DNA from: Rotaria socialis
Lineage: Eukaryota; Rotifera; Eurotatoria; Philodinida; Philodinidae
Reading direction: 5' to 3'
Length of the DNA stretch: 64,000 nt
Assembly (NCBI GenBank): GCA_905331475.1
Contig: CAJNYU010001305.1
Location: 372,001-436,000, forward strand
In this document: piece by piece, positions 39,072-52,119 of the stretch
Position numbering within the stretch: position 1 is the stretch's first letter
How the letters are laid out: every line of letters starts with the position of its first letter
Made by a program: the position numbers and the translations under genes
Notes under the pieces: model-generated
Told to the model about the DNA's origin: nothing
Databases searched by the model: none
Seen by the model: the letters and a program-made list of their open reading frames with translations, nothing else

Positions 39072-42000
39072 ATGGCTTCATTAATTAAAAGTCAAATTAT
39101 AAAGCGTTTATCAAAGTTAGAAAATTCGTGAAGTTTTTATTGTTTGTAAAATTTTCGTTTTTTTTCGATGTCTTGTATAAATAATAGATTTGTGAAAAAT
39201 CTTGCATCAAATCAAATCAATTTAAGTACATTTAAAGGGGAAGGTGAATTATCATCAATCGATTTAGACGAACACGCATTAGAGGATCTTATTGAATTAC
39301 CTACATGGCTCAAGATTCGAAAAGCAACATGTGCTCGAGTTTTTATTAAAGTAAAACAACCATATTGTAAAGCAAGCAGAATTTTTTAACTTTGATTTTG
39401 TTTAGATCCCTTGGACAAATTTAAAGACAGCACCAATTCAAATAGTAAGAAAAAATTAATTCAATAAAACAAAGATGTGAATTTCAACTATTTAGCAATT
39501 GAATAATGTCACAGTCGAAATTGAAACATGTGAACAACTACGAGATTTAAATAATTCAAATGATTCATCGAACTCCAATGACCCGTAATAGTGTTTTTGT
39601 TTTTATCTTTAAAAATCACTCAAAAGTTATACTATAGATTATTGGGTAAATATGGATTTACAAATCGAGTTATTGATGGTATTTCACTGACCATAACGAA
39701 TTTAACATTTGCCGTAAAAGCTCAAGGATTTAAAGCATCAATTTTTGTAAGTAAAAATGCAGATTTTCATTTAACAAATGCTTTAACACGTTTTTCTTTA
39801 GCTACCAAGTCTGGAGATTTATAGTACAACACCTTTTGGAAAACGAGTTGATACATTGAAATTGACTCGTGTTCGTAATTCAACGAAAGATTACATTCTT
39901 CTGTTCAAAGTAGACTTCATAAACGTTTTGCTTTTTACATTAGAATTAAATATTTGTCTATATGAAAGGAAATCTCATGGCAAACTGCACGCATTGAAGC
40001 ATCATCAAATGATTATAGTATGGCAGCTGCAGCTATACGTTTGATTACCAATGCATGTCGAATACGAATTTCTATGAAGAAAAATTTGCAAGGTTATTCA
40101 TATTTTCTTTGTTGCAATTATTGAATAACAAGAGAAATGAAATCTCTTTGAATTATAGATAGTACTATGGTAACATCGCGTGTTATGATTCATTTTGATG
40201 ATCTTTTGTCAGTTTTTAATGATGCACAACTAAAATCAGCTTTGAATGCTTATAAAGAAATTACACATCTAATGAAACGTGCATTGGAACAAAAGAAACG
40301 TATAGCTGGTGATAAATTAACGGTAAAGTAAAAATATTCTTTTGTTGTTATCGCTTTAGAATTGTAGGTAACATAGAACCATACGATCTGTAGCATAGTG
40401 AGTGGCAAACAAAAGCAGCAAATAAGATGGCTGCTTTCGATGTTCTGAAAATAGAGAAAGTAAAGCACAAACAGAAAATAAATGACATATGTAAAATTTG
40501 TTTTATGAGAGCCCTTCAGTTTGAGTAGCTGATGAAAGAATACAAGTGGTTTTACGATGGAAACATTGGTTTCTATAACTAATAGGCATGTTTGAACTAA
40601 CGAGGAAACGTTGTGAATAGGGGTGGTCATTTAGTGTTACTTTACTAAATAAAGATAAATGATTCATTTATCTTTAGAAAATAAATGATAAATTTTGTTT
40701 CAATCATTTTCTATTATCTTCTAAACGTAAATGATCCATCTATCTTTAAAAAACTAAATTATAGATGCTTTTTCAATCATTTATGTTTATTTTCTAAAGA
40801 TAACGGATTCATTTATCTTTATCCTTTAATATAAAGGAAAATAAGGATAAAGGGGCACCCCTAGTTATGAACTGTCCAATCGGTTTTTCTATAGAAATGA
40901 TTGATTTAGAGGTTATCGACTATGCTGATTCCGAATATGACTATCATTTTTGCCCGTAGGCCTTTCTAGAATGGTTTTCTTGAAAACTATATTCGTTGAA
41001 TTTCTTTTTGGATTAGTCCATATTGTAAAGCACACAAAATTACCTATAGAACAAGTGTTTTTTGCTTATTTGAAGCAGATCTTGAAAGTCACAAAGCATT
41101 TAAAATTCGTGTAAGAACTGGAAATGATGCCTAAGATCATAAAACATTACTTTTTAGTCTCTTAAAGAATAACTTTCAAGTAAAAATCTTAACTTGACGA
41201 TTTAAATAAACAGAACCTTTTAACGTTGCTGATAACGGTAGATAGAATTCAAATTATTTTTTTATCGAATATCATTTTTATGGCTAGATGTGAACATGGT
41301 GAAAGCATTTGAAAGCCATTTTCTTTGTAGATATTACACATTGAACTATGAATAACGATTAGCTTTACTTTATAGTTTAGTCAGATTAATTTCACCAAAG
41401 GTACCGATGAACAAATTTTCTTAACTTAAGTATGCTTATTCTTAAGGGTTCAAATTTATTATCGTTTTTGTTCTTATTCGAATTTTGAATCTATTTCACT
41501 TGTACGAAGCTAATATTTTTGAAATAAAAACAAAAAAACAAATCGTATCTGCTGGTGCTCTAATTATCGTTATCCGCCTTTTGCCAAAGTCGAGAGTCGA
41601 CATGACATTGATTATTGCACAAGATATGTTTTCATTTTAGTTTTAAAGCTATCTTACTGAAAATTAGACTCATTTACAGCTATAGTTCTATCTGAAACTT
41701 TCAAACCTTTTCTAATTCGTAATTGATTGATACTGCAGCATCCAATTGAAAATGCTTTACGCCTTTCAAGATCTGCTTCAAATAAGCAAAAAAAAACACT
41801 TGTTCTATAGGCAATTCTGTGTACTTTACAATATGGACTAATCCAAAAAACAAAATTCAACAAATAAGGTTTCAGCTTGGAAAAACCGTTTTCAAGAAAA
41901 CCATATTGAAAGGCCTCTGGGCAAACATGATAGTTATATTCGGAATCAGTATAATCGATAACCTCTAAATCAATCATTTCTATAGAAAAAACGATTGGAC

Positions 42001-45000
42001 AGTTCACAACGTTCCCTCGTAAGTTAGTAGCAGTAATTAGGAGAATTACTTTCGTGACTGCATTTAAAGATCGGAAAATAGCTGTATGCCAACAATAGAA
42101 AATAATGGAATATGAATTCCCTTGTTGATTGCAATTTTGATTAGGTCACGCATAGATCCAATGTATCTGAATAATAATAATAAAACAAATGAGAGAGTTG
42201 AAGGCATTTCGTTACAGCACGTCGGGCACATTGTATAGACGTTTGAGTGAATACAAAAGAAAATACTTGATATGCTATCTATTATTCCTCGTTAAAAGCT
42301 ACCTAAAAAATAAATAATAGTCAATAAGGAAACAAGATAAAAAAAATTTGCGAACAATAAAAAATATTAGTTCCATTATTTTACCAAATCATTTATTTAC
42401 TAATTTTGTTTGTGGCCATTGAATATACTTTTAACAGGATTCGAAGTATTTATTATTCCATGAGCTATTGTCTAACTTTTCAGCAAAACAAGACAGAACT
42501 TATTCAATTTCGGTATATTAAAGTTTCTACATAGTTTGATTCTGCTTGATTAACATAGATAAACATATGTTGATGATGATCATTGTTTAGTTTAGTTTTG
42601 GTCATTTTTATTGATTTTAGCTTACGGGGTTGCTTTTTTCGTTATTTTTCGACTAGTAAAAAAGAAAACAGTGCTATTTGGGATGAACTCTAGATTATCT
42701 ACTTGCTAGCAAAGTGATGCTCTAATTGCTAAATGAATAGGCCATGCCAAATAAATTGTAATAATCGGATAGCTTGCTACAATACGCATAAAACAAACGC
42801 GTGAAATACGAAGCTCATAAATAATTTCTATTGTATCTATCTATTAAAGATGAAAATTTGTTTTTTGTTTCTTGATCATAAGAAATGTTCTATAAGATTA
42901 ACATAATCTAGAAATCAGAACAACAACCATCAACACTTCAACCGAAACCGCCAACAACAGGCAATAGTGATCTATCAAATTCAACGAATGTATTTAACGT
43001 TCAACAACAATCGAATGATCCCTTTGAACATTATGATGTTATTGAAACATCATTTCATTTTAATATTAAACGATTTGATATACACATTATTGCTGATTCT
43101 GACATTCTCAGTAAGTAAAATGTGTCTTTTACGCTAAAACAAAACAAAAATACATCATTTCTATATAAAACTTCAAGCATTTTTTCAATATTTTCTCAGA
43201 ATCTCATCTTCATTCCATGTGTAAGATAATACGTTCAATATTGTCTCGTTGATGTTGATTTCGTTATTGTTGTTATTCATTATGATTTAAATATATGAAT
43301 TTTTTAATCATGTTTTCCGCTTTGTTTTATAGGCGATCGACTAGCTCCAAGTGGTGCACTTCAAGTGACATTAGCAAATTTATCTATTGATCATTATCCT
43401 TATCATCAACATGGTTCATCTAAAAAACATTGGATAAAATATGGTGAAATGTTAGAATTAAATCGAGATGAATGGGCTACGCGATTAAAACAAGAGTGGA
43501 GTGAAGAATTCAATGCTGCTAAAAATAACGCACCAACTGAAGAAATGTGTAAGTTTTGTGTGGTAACCAAAGATAAAATAATCAAGAAGTTATTTTGTTC
43601 TAGCTGCAAAACTAGAAAGAGCTCTTCGAACAAATCGTATTCGTTTATTTGAATCGTGCACTGTTATGAATATAGATGATCTTGTACTCTATCCTGTTTC
43701 ATTGCATGGCAATTCAAAAAAACACCAAGAACAAAAACGTCGTCGACCATTGATTACATCCGATAGAACACAATACCAATTACCAGAATTTTTAGGTGTT
43801 GTTAATATTCAACATACTGAATATTATTATCCATTACCTTATGCGTTTCCGGGTAAGATAAAATAAAAATTACTCTTCTTAGTATGCGCTTCAACCTTTA
43901 ATCTCTAGTACCACATAGTGATTTATATATTCAAATAATGCCTGTTGTCATGCGTATTGACTTTGCAACATTCAGTTGGCTTGATGCTTTTATTTCATCA
44001 CTATCGATGACTATAGTAAAGAAAATTTGATGAGAAAAAATCCTATTTCTCATATTCTGTTTCTTCTTTAGGATAATTCAGGTCTTTTGAAAACTGATAA
44101 ACCTAGTACGGATCTTGAACATGTAGCTATTAAAATGGAAGCTATGTTACCAAGAGTATAGAAAAAATTTGTTTCAATTGTTTTTTATAATTATTTTCTT
44201 TGTTTTTTATTCATTTACTTAGATTGTTATCAGTTCAGATATATTTTCTGGTGTTCATGAATTACAAGAAGCGAAACAAGAAAATATTCCTATGTCAGAT
44301 ATTTTAACTCGTAATGAAATATCAAATCAGGAAAAACTTGAAGTACTTGAATTAAATATTTCAAAAATAATATTGACAAATTGTCGCATGGAATCAATAA
44401 GTAGCCGAAATAAGTTCGAAAAATATTTAGCATTATTTAAAACGACAAATTTTTTCCAACAAAATGTATGGCCATTAGCCAATGATTCATCGAATGCGTC
44501 ACGTATTAGTTCATTGTTCGACAAACACTCGTATGAAACATATTTGTATACTAATCCGTTAGCTAAAACAATTGGTAAATTATTATCTGAACCACAATCG
44601 GCCAATACAGCTCTACATTCATATTATACAATGACAACAGATTCATTGAAGAAGGTATTAAATTACTTTGCTTCTTCTTCTTCTTTCTAAGCAAGTCTTA
44701 CTTTAGATTAAGACACATTGAAACATACAGAAGTCAATAAATGTATTTCATATAGATCAATGATCAAATTGCAGAACTGCATCCTGCGTAATTGTTGATC
44801 TTGATCGTATGAAATTTTCTACTGAGAGTTAATAATCGATAATTCTGATATAAACTGATAGAGATGAGAATGTAGATAGCAACTATCCCTAAAGAACGAA
44901 CATCAAACATTTTATAACTTATCGTCAAGTCCGTCTTGGAGAATGAATATTTCATATCCTGTTTTTTTTTATAATTCTTAGGCTGCAAAATACGATATTT

Positions 45001-47079
45001 GGTATCTGAATGCTGAAAGTATTTATATGGATTTTACACCAGCATCTCCATTGGAATCTGTTCGATTGGCAAAACAGAATATGACTGATTCGTTTTCCAT
45101 ATCAAGTTGGGCTGTACTCGATGAAAAACAACAAAGTAATATTGTATCTACTTTTCTGAAGCATCACATAATTTATCGTCTCTAGTTGAATCTTCAATAT
45201 CGTCACCTTGGATTAATATTTTAAGTGTTCTTGAAACATCAACGATGTTAAAAATATCTCAAAAGCAATATACATTTATTATGCATCTAGTCGATGAACT
45301 TGGTTTATTTCTTGATGTACTTGAACGAAACAAAGTTCAAAGTCGTTTAATAAGACAACAGTTACAACAAAAATCATCACCGACTAGTACTCTTTCAAAT
45401 GATATAAAAATAACTTTGTGTTTACTTTCTCCAGCAAAATTTACACTTGCTGTTATAGATGGCCTCGAAGATATTATGATTAATATTTCAAAATCAGCTC
45501 CTCCGTCTAGTTCACTCGAAGCAGAAATCGAATCTATAAAACATAATATATCGAACTCAAATTTTGCTACCAATGCGACCATATCAACCACAGACAATTC
45601 TGCTAGTACAGCTAAACTCGAATTATCTTCATCATCATCATCGTTGATGAATATGACCGAAGATAATAAGAATTCAAATAGCTTTTTAAATAGAAGTCTA
45701 AATCTATCAGGACAGAAAAGAAATAAAGTAGAAGAAAATATTCAACGTGGACTAGAATTAACATCGAAAGGTCTACGTGGTTCTTCACAAACATCATTAG
45801 TCAACATGGTTGATAATGGCGATGAAGCATCATCGCAACAATGGGATCAATTGAGTGAAGATTTAGATGCTGATCTTGATCCAGCTGTGTTAAATAGTGA
45901 TTATGAACAACAACAACAGCAACCACCAGAAAAACCAGCACGTATAGAACTTGATGATGATAGTATGAATTCAACAGAAAAAAATAATACTGACAATAAT
46001 GTCATAGGAACTAATGCATTAGAATCAGTATGTTTATTTTTTGAGTAAAAATGAATTCATTTTATTTTTTATCTATAATAGATTAATGGTACATTTCTTA
46101 AATTAAATCAAATAAAAATTTGTATATCTGAAGATGAAGAAAAACTTGGTAAACCATTATATATTGCTTGTAATGTGAAACATTTACGTATTGATGAATT
46201 TCATTCGTTAAAATTTGATTCCCTTAAACCAAAATTATTCGAAAATGAAAGTCCTGGTACGTTTAAATGAGTTCTGATCTATGAAAATTTCTTCTTCTTC
46301 TTCTTCTTCTTCTTCTTAATAGATAAATGTAATAATGATAGTGTTCCACCCATTGATGTTCGTATTGATTTTCCAAAAGGAAAATCAAATTCACTACCAA
46401 TTATTACTATTAAAATAGAAAATCGTACTTTCGCTATGACTAATCATGCAATTGATATACTTTCAAAAAATCTGGAAGAAATTCGGACAATTGAAGAAAA
46501 ACGTCTAAGACAAAGTCAACCACAGAAAACTCCCACCATTGATATACATCTTGATAATGTGCAATTCTCACTTGAAGTATACGAATTTAATTATTGCCAT
46601 TGTTCTTAAAATCTCAGTTTTTCTATTTAAGATTGCTCAGGAATATTCAACAATAGAAGCAATGGCAGAAATAAAGCCACCAGTTAAAGTTACTATTGCA
46701 CGTATGCATATTCTTAGACAAAAGGATGGACACATCATGATTCAAACACTTGAGAATGAAGGTTAGTTTTGAATCGTTACTTTTTACTACAGAGCATATA
46801 CGTATGTATAATCTTGTTTTGAATATAGGCGAATCAATTAAAGCTATGCCATCGAAGTCGAACAGTGATTATGCTGATATTGAAGAAAAATTACGCGAAG
46901 CACAATTGACTCAACTAGAAAATGAACGACTTCGTGCAGAGTTAAATGCACATAAAAACGAAATAACTGTTTTACGCGGCGAACGAGATAGTCTGATGAA
47001 TACCATTTCAAAGCTTGATATTGAATTGACTCAAGCTGAACACCAACGAATGGTCCAACAGCAGCCTAGAAAAAAATAA
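39072..47079 (+). CDS. BLTP3: Bridge-like lipid transfer protein 3 family (UHRF1BP1 / SHIP164)
   Basis: There are twenty exons: 39072..39115, 39188..39350, 39406..39444, 39496..39584, 39638..39746, 39802..39909, 39969..40092, 40159..40322, 42912..43110, 43333..43548, 43604..43852, 43909..44015, 44072..44155, 44223..44654, 44982..45135, 45186..46027, 46082..46256, 46323..46576, 46632..46761 and 46829..47079. They give about 1310 residues. The N-terminal chorein-type region is close to vertebrate UHRF1BP1 and UHRF1BP1L: MASLIKSQIIKRLSKFVKNL, INLSTFKGEGELSSIDLDE, IPWTNLKTAPI, VEIETCEQLRDL, RLITNACRIRISMKKNL. A central KYDIWYLNAESIYMDF block also fits, and the C-terminus is a coiled coil (about 50 residues before the end, rich in Glu, Arg and Leu). 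These rod-like proteins carry lipid between membranes and act on endosome traffic. The segment 45136-45185 is either a 50-nt intron or coding sequence with one base missing. Intron 8 is 2.6 kb and full of repeats. Confidence 0.9.
40618..40863. mobile_element. hAT-like MITE, 246 bp
   Basis: The ends are TAGGGGTGGTC and, on the other strand, TAGGGGTGCCC. The flanks GTTGTGAA (40610-40617) and GTTATGAA (40864-40871) form an 8-bp target duplication with one change. An 8-bp duplication and TAGGGGTG ends are typical of hAT-family elements. The inverted copy of the surrounding sequence (around 42.00 kb) reads GTTGTGAACTGTCC without the insert, which shows the empty site directly. The interior has repeated AAATGAT..ATTTATCTTT words and no coding capacity. 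Confidence 0.82.
40871..41112 (+). repeat. Inverted repeat, left copy
   Basis: This copy matches the reverse complement of about 41740-42002, with substitutions and small length differences. It starts at ACTGTCCAATCGG, runs through GAAATGATTGATTTAGAGG and ends near the GAAAG.C.AAAGCATTT block. Both copies show remnants of the same protein-like reading (CPIVFSIEMIDLEVIDY in the right copy). They are probably two decayed copies of one repeat placed head to head. Confidence 0.75.
41740..42002 (-). repeat. Inverted repeat, right copy
   Basis: This is the minus-strand partner of 40871-41112. On the minus strand it has an open frame, continuing down to 41654, that begins near CPIVFSIEMIDLEVIDYTDS. 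The left copy is broken in the same reading, so this frame is better seen as a repeat-derived fossil than a gene. The family is not recognised. Confidence 0.7.
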
Positions 47080-47337
47080 AACTATTTATTTATTTAATTT
47101 TTTGTTGTTGTTTGTTTTCCTTCTGTGATATTTCTTTTTCCTATCTTGAACATTCTTCTTGATAATAGTGACCAAATAATTTATTGTATTTCTGAATAGT
47201 TTTAATCATTCATAATTCTCGTATTTATAGGTTTATTTTGTCATTTACAGATATCTTTTAATTTTTTGTTTTGTTTTATAAGAACAAGCGGAATATACTT
47301 TTGTGTTTTCGATTTTAGATAACCATTTTTTTTTATT

Positions 47338-48072
47338 ATGGCCAACATAATCGATGAAGATGATGATCGACTTATCGATGCCGAAGATTCCAGTTCGGAT
47401 GATGAACAGCAACAAGAAGAAGAAGCAGAGCAATCACTTTCATTACCATCTGTACCTGGAAGTAAAAAGCGTAAAATAAAAAAATCGGAAATGAAACGAA
47501 ATAAATTAATTACTATTCAACCTGGTCTCATACGTTTATCTGGTTTACCGTATGGATTTTTTGAACGTGAACTTTATTCGTATTTCTCTCAATTTGGTCC
47601 TGTTACACGTTTAAAATTAATACGCTCAAAAAAGACCGGTGGCAGTCGTGGTTATGCTTACATTGAATTTGAAGATGAAGATGTTGCACGTATTGCATCA
47701 GAGACAATGAATGGTTATTTAATGTTCCGTTCATTAATCAAGTCTCGTATAATGGACAGAACCAAAGTTGATACGGAAAAATTATTTAAAAATTGGAAAC
47801 GATTATTTACTGTGAAAACACCACAACAGAAACGAGCTCTTCATAATCGTGTTAAATCCAATGAACAAATCGAAAAAAGTAATAAACGTCGCACGACAAA
47901 ATTATTGAAACAACAACAAAAATTAGCAGCAGCTGGAATTAAATACGAACTAACAGATTTTATTCCATTGAAAGCGATGCAGAAAGAAGATGAAAAAAAT
48001 GTATCATCATCAGAAAAGAAAAATCAACAAGTTGCTAACAAATCTACAAAGGAAAAAATTGTGAAAACCTAA
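47338..48072 (+). CDS. NIFK: NIFK-like nucleolar RRM protein (MKI67 FHA-interacting, Nop15-type)
   Basis: An intronless gene of 244 codons starts at ATG 47338. An acidic N-tail (DEDDDRLIDAEDSSSDDE) and a basic patch (KKRKIKKSEMKRNK) lead to one RRM at about residues 59-137: RNP2-like LIRLSGLPYGF, then GPVTRLKLIRSKKTGGSRGY, then RNP1 SRGYAYIEFED. The C-terminal half is Lys/Arg-rich and helical (TPQQKRALHNRVKSNEQIEK), as in NIFK/Nop15. The family acts in pre-60S ribosome assembly in the nucleolus, and the vertebrate member also binds Ki-67. It begins 258 bp after the BLTP3 stop on the same strand. AATAAA is at 48111-48116. Confidence 0.85.
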   Translation: MANIIDEDDDRLIDAEDSSSDDEQQQEEEAEQSLSLPSVPGSKKRKIKKSEMKRNKLITIQPGLIRLSGLPYGFFERELYSYFSQFGPVTRLKLIRSKKTGGSRGYAYIEFEDEDVARIASETMNGYLMFRSLIKSRIMDRTKVDTEKLFKNWKRLFTVKTPQQKRALHNRVKSNEQIEKSNKRRTTKLLKQQQKLAAAGIKYELTDFIPLKAMQKEDEKNVSSSEKKNQQVANKSTKEKIVKT

Positions 48073-49160
48073 ACCTAGTAGCTACTTGTTTTTGTTAACT
48101 TGTTTTCAATAATAAAAGAAAGAAAGAACTATCCCATGGGATTTGTTTAGAAAGAAAGCACATACGACACATGTGGTGCGAAGCGCGAGCTGAATGCTCG
48201 AAAAAATGAAGAATAAGATTAAAAAATAATGAATTGTTGATTTCGTCGTTTCTTACATGTCAATGGATTCTGAGAAAAAAACAGTTTTCAACTGAAGAAC
48301 TGAACAAAACTACAAAAATGCTGCTGGCGTTAGCTTCAATTAAAGATTTGATTGATGACTGAAGGTAGATGCACGAATTATGGATCATCTCCTTTTTGTG
48401 TACACATATTTAAGTATAAATTCTCGAGACAATCACAACCATTGAATTGATAGTAAACCTATACTTGAATGTTGTTGTTATTTCTTGAACACTGATCATT
48501 ATTAATAGAAAAATCCTATCTGATTGATACTATGAAAAGAAACTGAACGACGTTTTTTACTAAATGCATAGTAAAACTCTCGTAAAGAAGCTGAATGGTT
48601 TCCTTTGGAGTTGCTATTTATATTCTTATACATAATAATTACCTGAAAACTAATTATTATTGTTAAAGAAAAAAGAATGATATGAAAAACGTTGATGTGT
48701 CATTGCATTTATTTTTCGAGTAAGTGGTATAGAAAACATTTTCAATTAAACAAATAAATTGTTTTTACGATCTTCAATGAACATAATTAAATAATTGTTT
48801 ATGATTTAAATCTTACAACTGCTTGCATGTTCAGAGGAATTACCATATAAGTTGTGTCTAATAATGATAAACTATATCTTATTGAACAATCATGCTAGTA
48901 AAACTGGTAAGATAATCGAGTATTCTTCCTTGTCAATATCATAAATAAAGTAGATAGTTATATTCATTGTATGTAGACATAGTTACAGGCATCATATTCG
49001 CCTCCTATAGACCTCTGTCGATCTATATTAGAACTGGCTAATTTCATCAAATGCCTTATTTATTGATTATATAGTAAGTTATGAAAAGAGAAAAATTCGC
49101 TCTTAATTAATGAAACAGTCGCATTAGTTAGTATTTATATTTAAGTCAATAGTTAATATA
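48073..49160. other. Intergenic, no gene seen
   Basis: NIFK 3' flank, AT-rich spacer and promoter side of the nucleotidase-like gene. No coding block or repeat was recognised. Confidence 0.6.
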
Positions 49161-52119
49161 ATGCTGCGCAACTATAAGCAATACTTTCAATTAATCAGAC
49201 AAGTATTCAGTCAATCTCAACGATCGTTTCATCAAATAAGACAGCTGAAAGATTTACAACAAATATATGAACTACTTAAAGAGGAATCTTTAAGTAAGAC
49301 TTCAATTTTATATTAGAAATTTTGCTAAATATCTAAATATTTTAGCTTCGACAGCGTCTTATTCCGAGCCAATGAATCCAGATGGAATCTTTGCCAATAA
49401 CGAATTAGATTTAGAAAGAATAAAAGTTTATGGTTTTGACTTTGGTTTGTTATTCAATGTCAAATTATGAGAAATATATAGATTGATTGTTTCTTTTTCA
49501 AATAGATTATACATTAGCAACATATAAACCAACATTACATTCACTAATCTATGATCATGCTAAAACTTTTCTCGTTAAAAATTTACGAGTATAGTACTCT
49601 ATCTAGATATTCAATAAATATCACGTTTTTCTCTTTTTGTTTCTTCAATTTAGTATCCAGATCATTTAATGGATTTTTGCTTTCGACCTGGTATGGGTGC
49701 ACGTGGTCTTCATCTCGATATAAAACGTGGATGGTTAATGAAAGTTGATAGTTATCATAATATTCAATTAGGCACTGTTTATCAGTAAATATAATTCAAG
49801 AATTGAAATAAATATCCGTGTTTTCGTTTTAAGTGGGATGCGACAAGTACCAGACGAAGAAGTTATTGCTGCGCATCATGGTACAAAATTATCTGTTGAC
49901 GAAGTGGGTTATCTTGGAATGACACCAAATATGTTTCAGTTTGTTGATATTTTTACAATATCTGAAATAACACTGTTACGAGATGTTACTCAAGTATGAA
50001 ATATAGTGATCAAGAAAATTTAAAATTTATAAATATTTAAAATTCTCTGTTTTAGTATTTTATCGATAAAAGTATTCCATTTGCACCTGAGTATGTACAT
50101 TATGATGTTCGAGTATGTACTGCAAAGCTAAACTGAATAAAAGTTATTTCTATTAATAAAATTAAGGAAGCAGTTAGTGTTTTTCATAAAAGTGGTATGA
50201 TGCATCAAATAGTTGGTCAAGCTGTTGGTATAATATTTGATTTCTACATCTACTGAAATATAATCATAATTGTTTCGCTAGAAAAATATTTTCAAGAAAA
50301 TGATCGTTTAAAACCATTTTTACTGCGACTTCGTGATGCCAATAAGCAAATATTTTTAATTACAAATAGTAACTATTGGTACGTTAATTGTGGCATGACT
50401 TATTTACTTGGGAAAAGTTGGACAGATTTTTTTGATATTATTATATGTCAAGCGAAAAAACCATCATTTTTTGGTGCACAAAAAAGGTTTCTTCAATTGT
50501 TTATTTATAATAATAATTATGATTTATTAATATAATATTTTAATTTTTTAGACCATTTCGAGAAATCAATACTCATAATAATTCAAAATCTTGGGATCGA
50601 GTACATAAATTACAGAACGGAAAAGTTTATGTTGAAGTAAATTTCATTCTTGTTGAAAAAAAATAACATAATTTTTTAATTGTTTTCGTTAAGGGTAATC
50701 TTACAACGCTTGTTCAAATGACAAACTGGCAAGGTCATGATGTTCTCTATATTGGTGATCATATTTACGGTGATTTAGCAGTACGTATATAATAAAACAA
50801 AAATAAGATTTTCATTCAAATTTGTTTTCAAAGGACTTATTTCTTACACATGGATGGAGAACAGGCGCAATTTTAGAAGAAGTCAAAGTAAACTGTGCTT
50901 TAGATTATGAATGAAAATTTTTATTATTATTGTTGATTTCAAGGATGAAATTAATGTGATTAATTCGGAACCATTTCAAAAAGCTATTCGATGGGTAATA
51001 TATTTTTAAAAACCAATCACCATGTATTGTGCATCTTCTTTATTTCAATAGCTAAATGTTCTTCAATGGCTAATCGATCAATTACAGGTATGCAAAAATT
51101 TAAATCTCTCTAATTGAAACATACGATCGCATTTAAAACTGTTAGCTGTAAGAAATTTGTACATTAATTTATCGAAATCTATTCATAAAATTTTTAATAA
51201 AATTGATTCGATAAATTTTGGTGGCAAACTATATTATTGACTAGTTTTTGAATCTTTTTTATCTGCTATTATGTCTTCTTAAATTTTACTCTCTGTATAT
51301 ACTTCCAGGCAAATCAAATTCATCAGTAATCTAGTATCGACGTAGTTTGCTGATAATGAATAAAAAATACTTAAACCCATTCAAATATGTAGCCTATGAT
51401 CATCTTTTATATTTGTCATCAACTTGAAGTACGTTAGATTATCCGCAGAAATATACATTCATAAATTTGAACTCAACAAAAAAGAAACTGATGAAAATAA
51501 TTTCAATTGATTACTCTAATAATAGCTCGTAGAAATTCTAACATAGTATCATTAACCGTTTGTTATTTTATTAGTGTTTATTAATTTTGAAACTTAGATA
51601 ATTCTATCTTTCACAAAATATTCAACTCGATTTATATAAATTATTTTTTGCTCGTTCATTGGAAGGTGATTCCAGGTCGTGAAGCTGATGAAATCATGAA
51701 ACTATGGGTCGCTGAACGAGAAGAAGAAAGGTAGAATATTTTAAAAATTCTGTTGTGTCTTCATTCTTTATTTCTAGAACAAAATCTCGTGATTATTTTA
51801 ATCCTTATTTTGGTTCTATATTTCGAACTTATACAGTTCCAACATATTTTCATCGTCGTTTAGCTCGTTTTGCTGATGTTTATACATCAAATGTTTGTAA
51901 TTTTCTTAATTATCCGGTAATATAAAAAAAACTTTATTTTTCAATCATCGGTTTAATCTTCACATACTTTCTTTTTCATTAATTTAACTCTAGCTCGATT
52001 ATATATTTTTTCCTCGTCGTATGGCATTAGCACATGAAAATGTTTTGCCAACGCCTGATATCAATTTATTACTAATGAAAACTGCGCAAGAGGCAATGCG
52101 TTTTGAAACTAAAAGTTAA
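49161..52119 (+). CDS. 5'-nucleotidase domain-containing HAD protein (NT5DC2/NT5DC3 type)
   Basis: There are sixteen exons: 49161..49293, 49346..49444, 49506..49588, 49654..49784, 49834..49993, 50056..50112, 50167..50227, 50282..50486, 50552..50636, 50694..50780, 50834..50887, 50944..50994, 51052..51087, 51666..51730, 51778..51916 and 51994..52119. They join in frame to 523 residues, and human NT5DC2 and NT5DC3 have about 520-550. HAD motif I is GFDFDYTLATYK at about residue 71, and both Asp are present. Motif II lies at LITNSNYWYVNCGM and the later acidic motif at YIGDHIYGDL. The C-terminus has FGSIFRTYTVPTYFHRRLAR and FADVYTSNVCNFLNYPLDYI. The N-tail is rich in Gln, Arg, Tyr and Phe with few acidic residues, so mitochondrial import is possible, as for NT5DC2/3 (inference). 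The substrate is not known for certain in this family. Intron 13 (51088-51665) is 578 bp, far longer than the others. Confidence 0.9.

Larger units (their letters stand above)
40323..42911. other. Oversized intron of the BLTP3 gene with repeat insertions
   Basis: The other introns of this gene are about 50-330 bp, while this one is 2589 bp. It contains a hAT-like MITE (40618-40863) and two inverted copies of a ~240-bp sequence (40871-41112 and about 41740-42002). A coding-like stretch near 40.43-40.53 kb reads MAAFDVLKIEKVKHKQKIND but does not extend. Splice sites on both sides keep the gene frame, so the insertions appear to be tolerated. Confidence 0.75.

Noticed and set aside
41654-42007. 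117-residue minus-strand frame as a gene
   Set aside because: It is one copy of the inverted repeat in the BLTP3 intron, and the other copy is broken in the same reading. No family was recognised.
46290-46320. TTC/CTT repeat inside a BLTP3 intron
   Set aside because: This is an ordinary microsatellite and polypyrimidine tract before an acceptor; it is not a distinct element.
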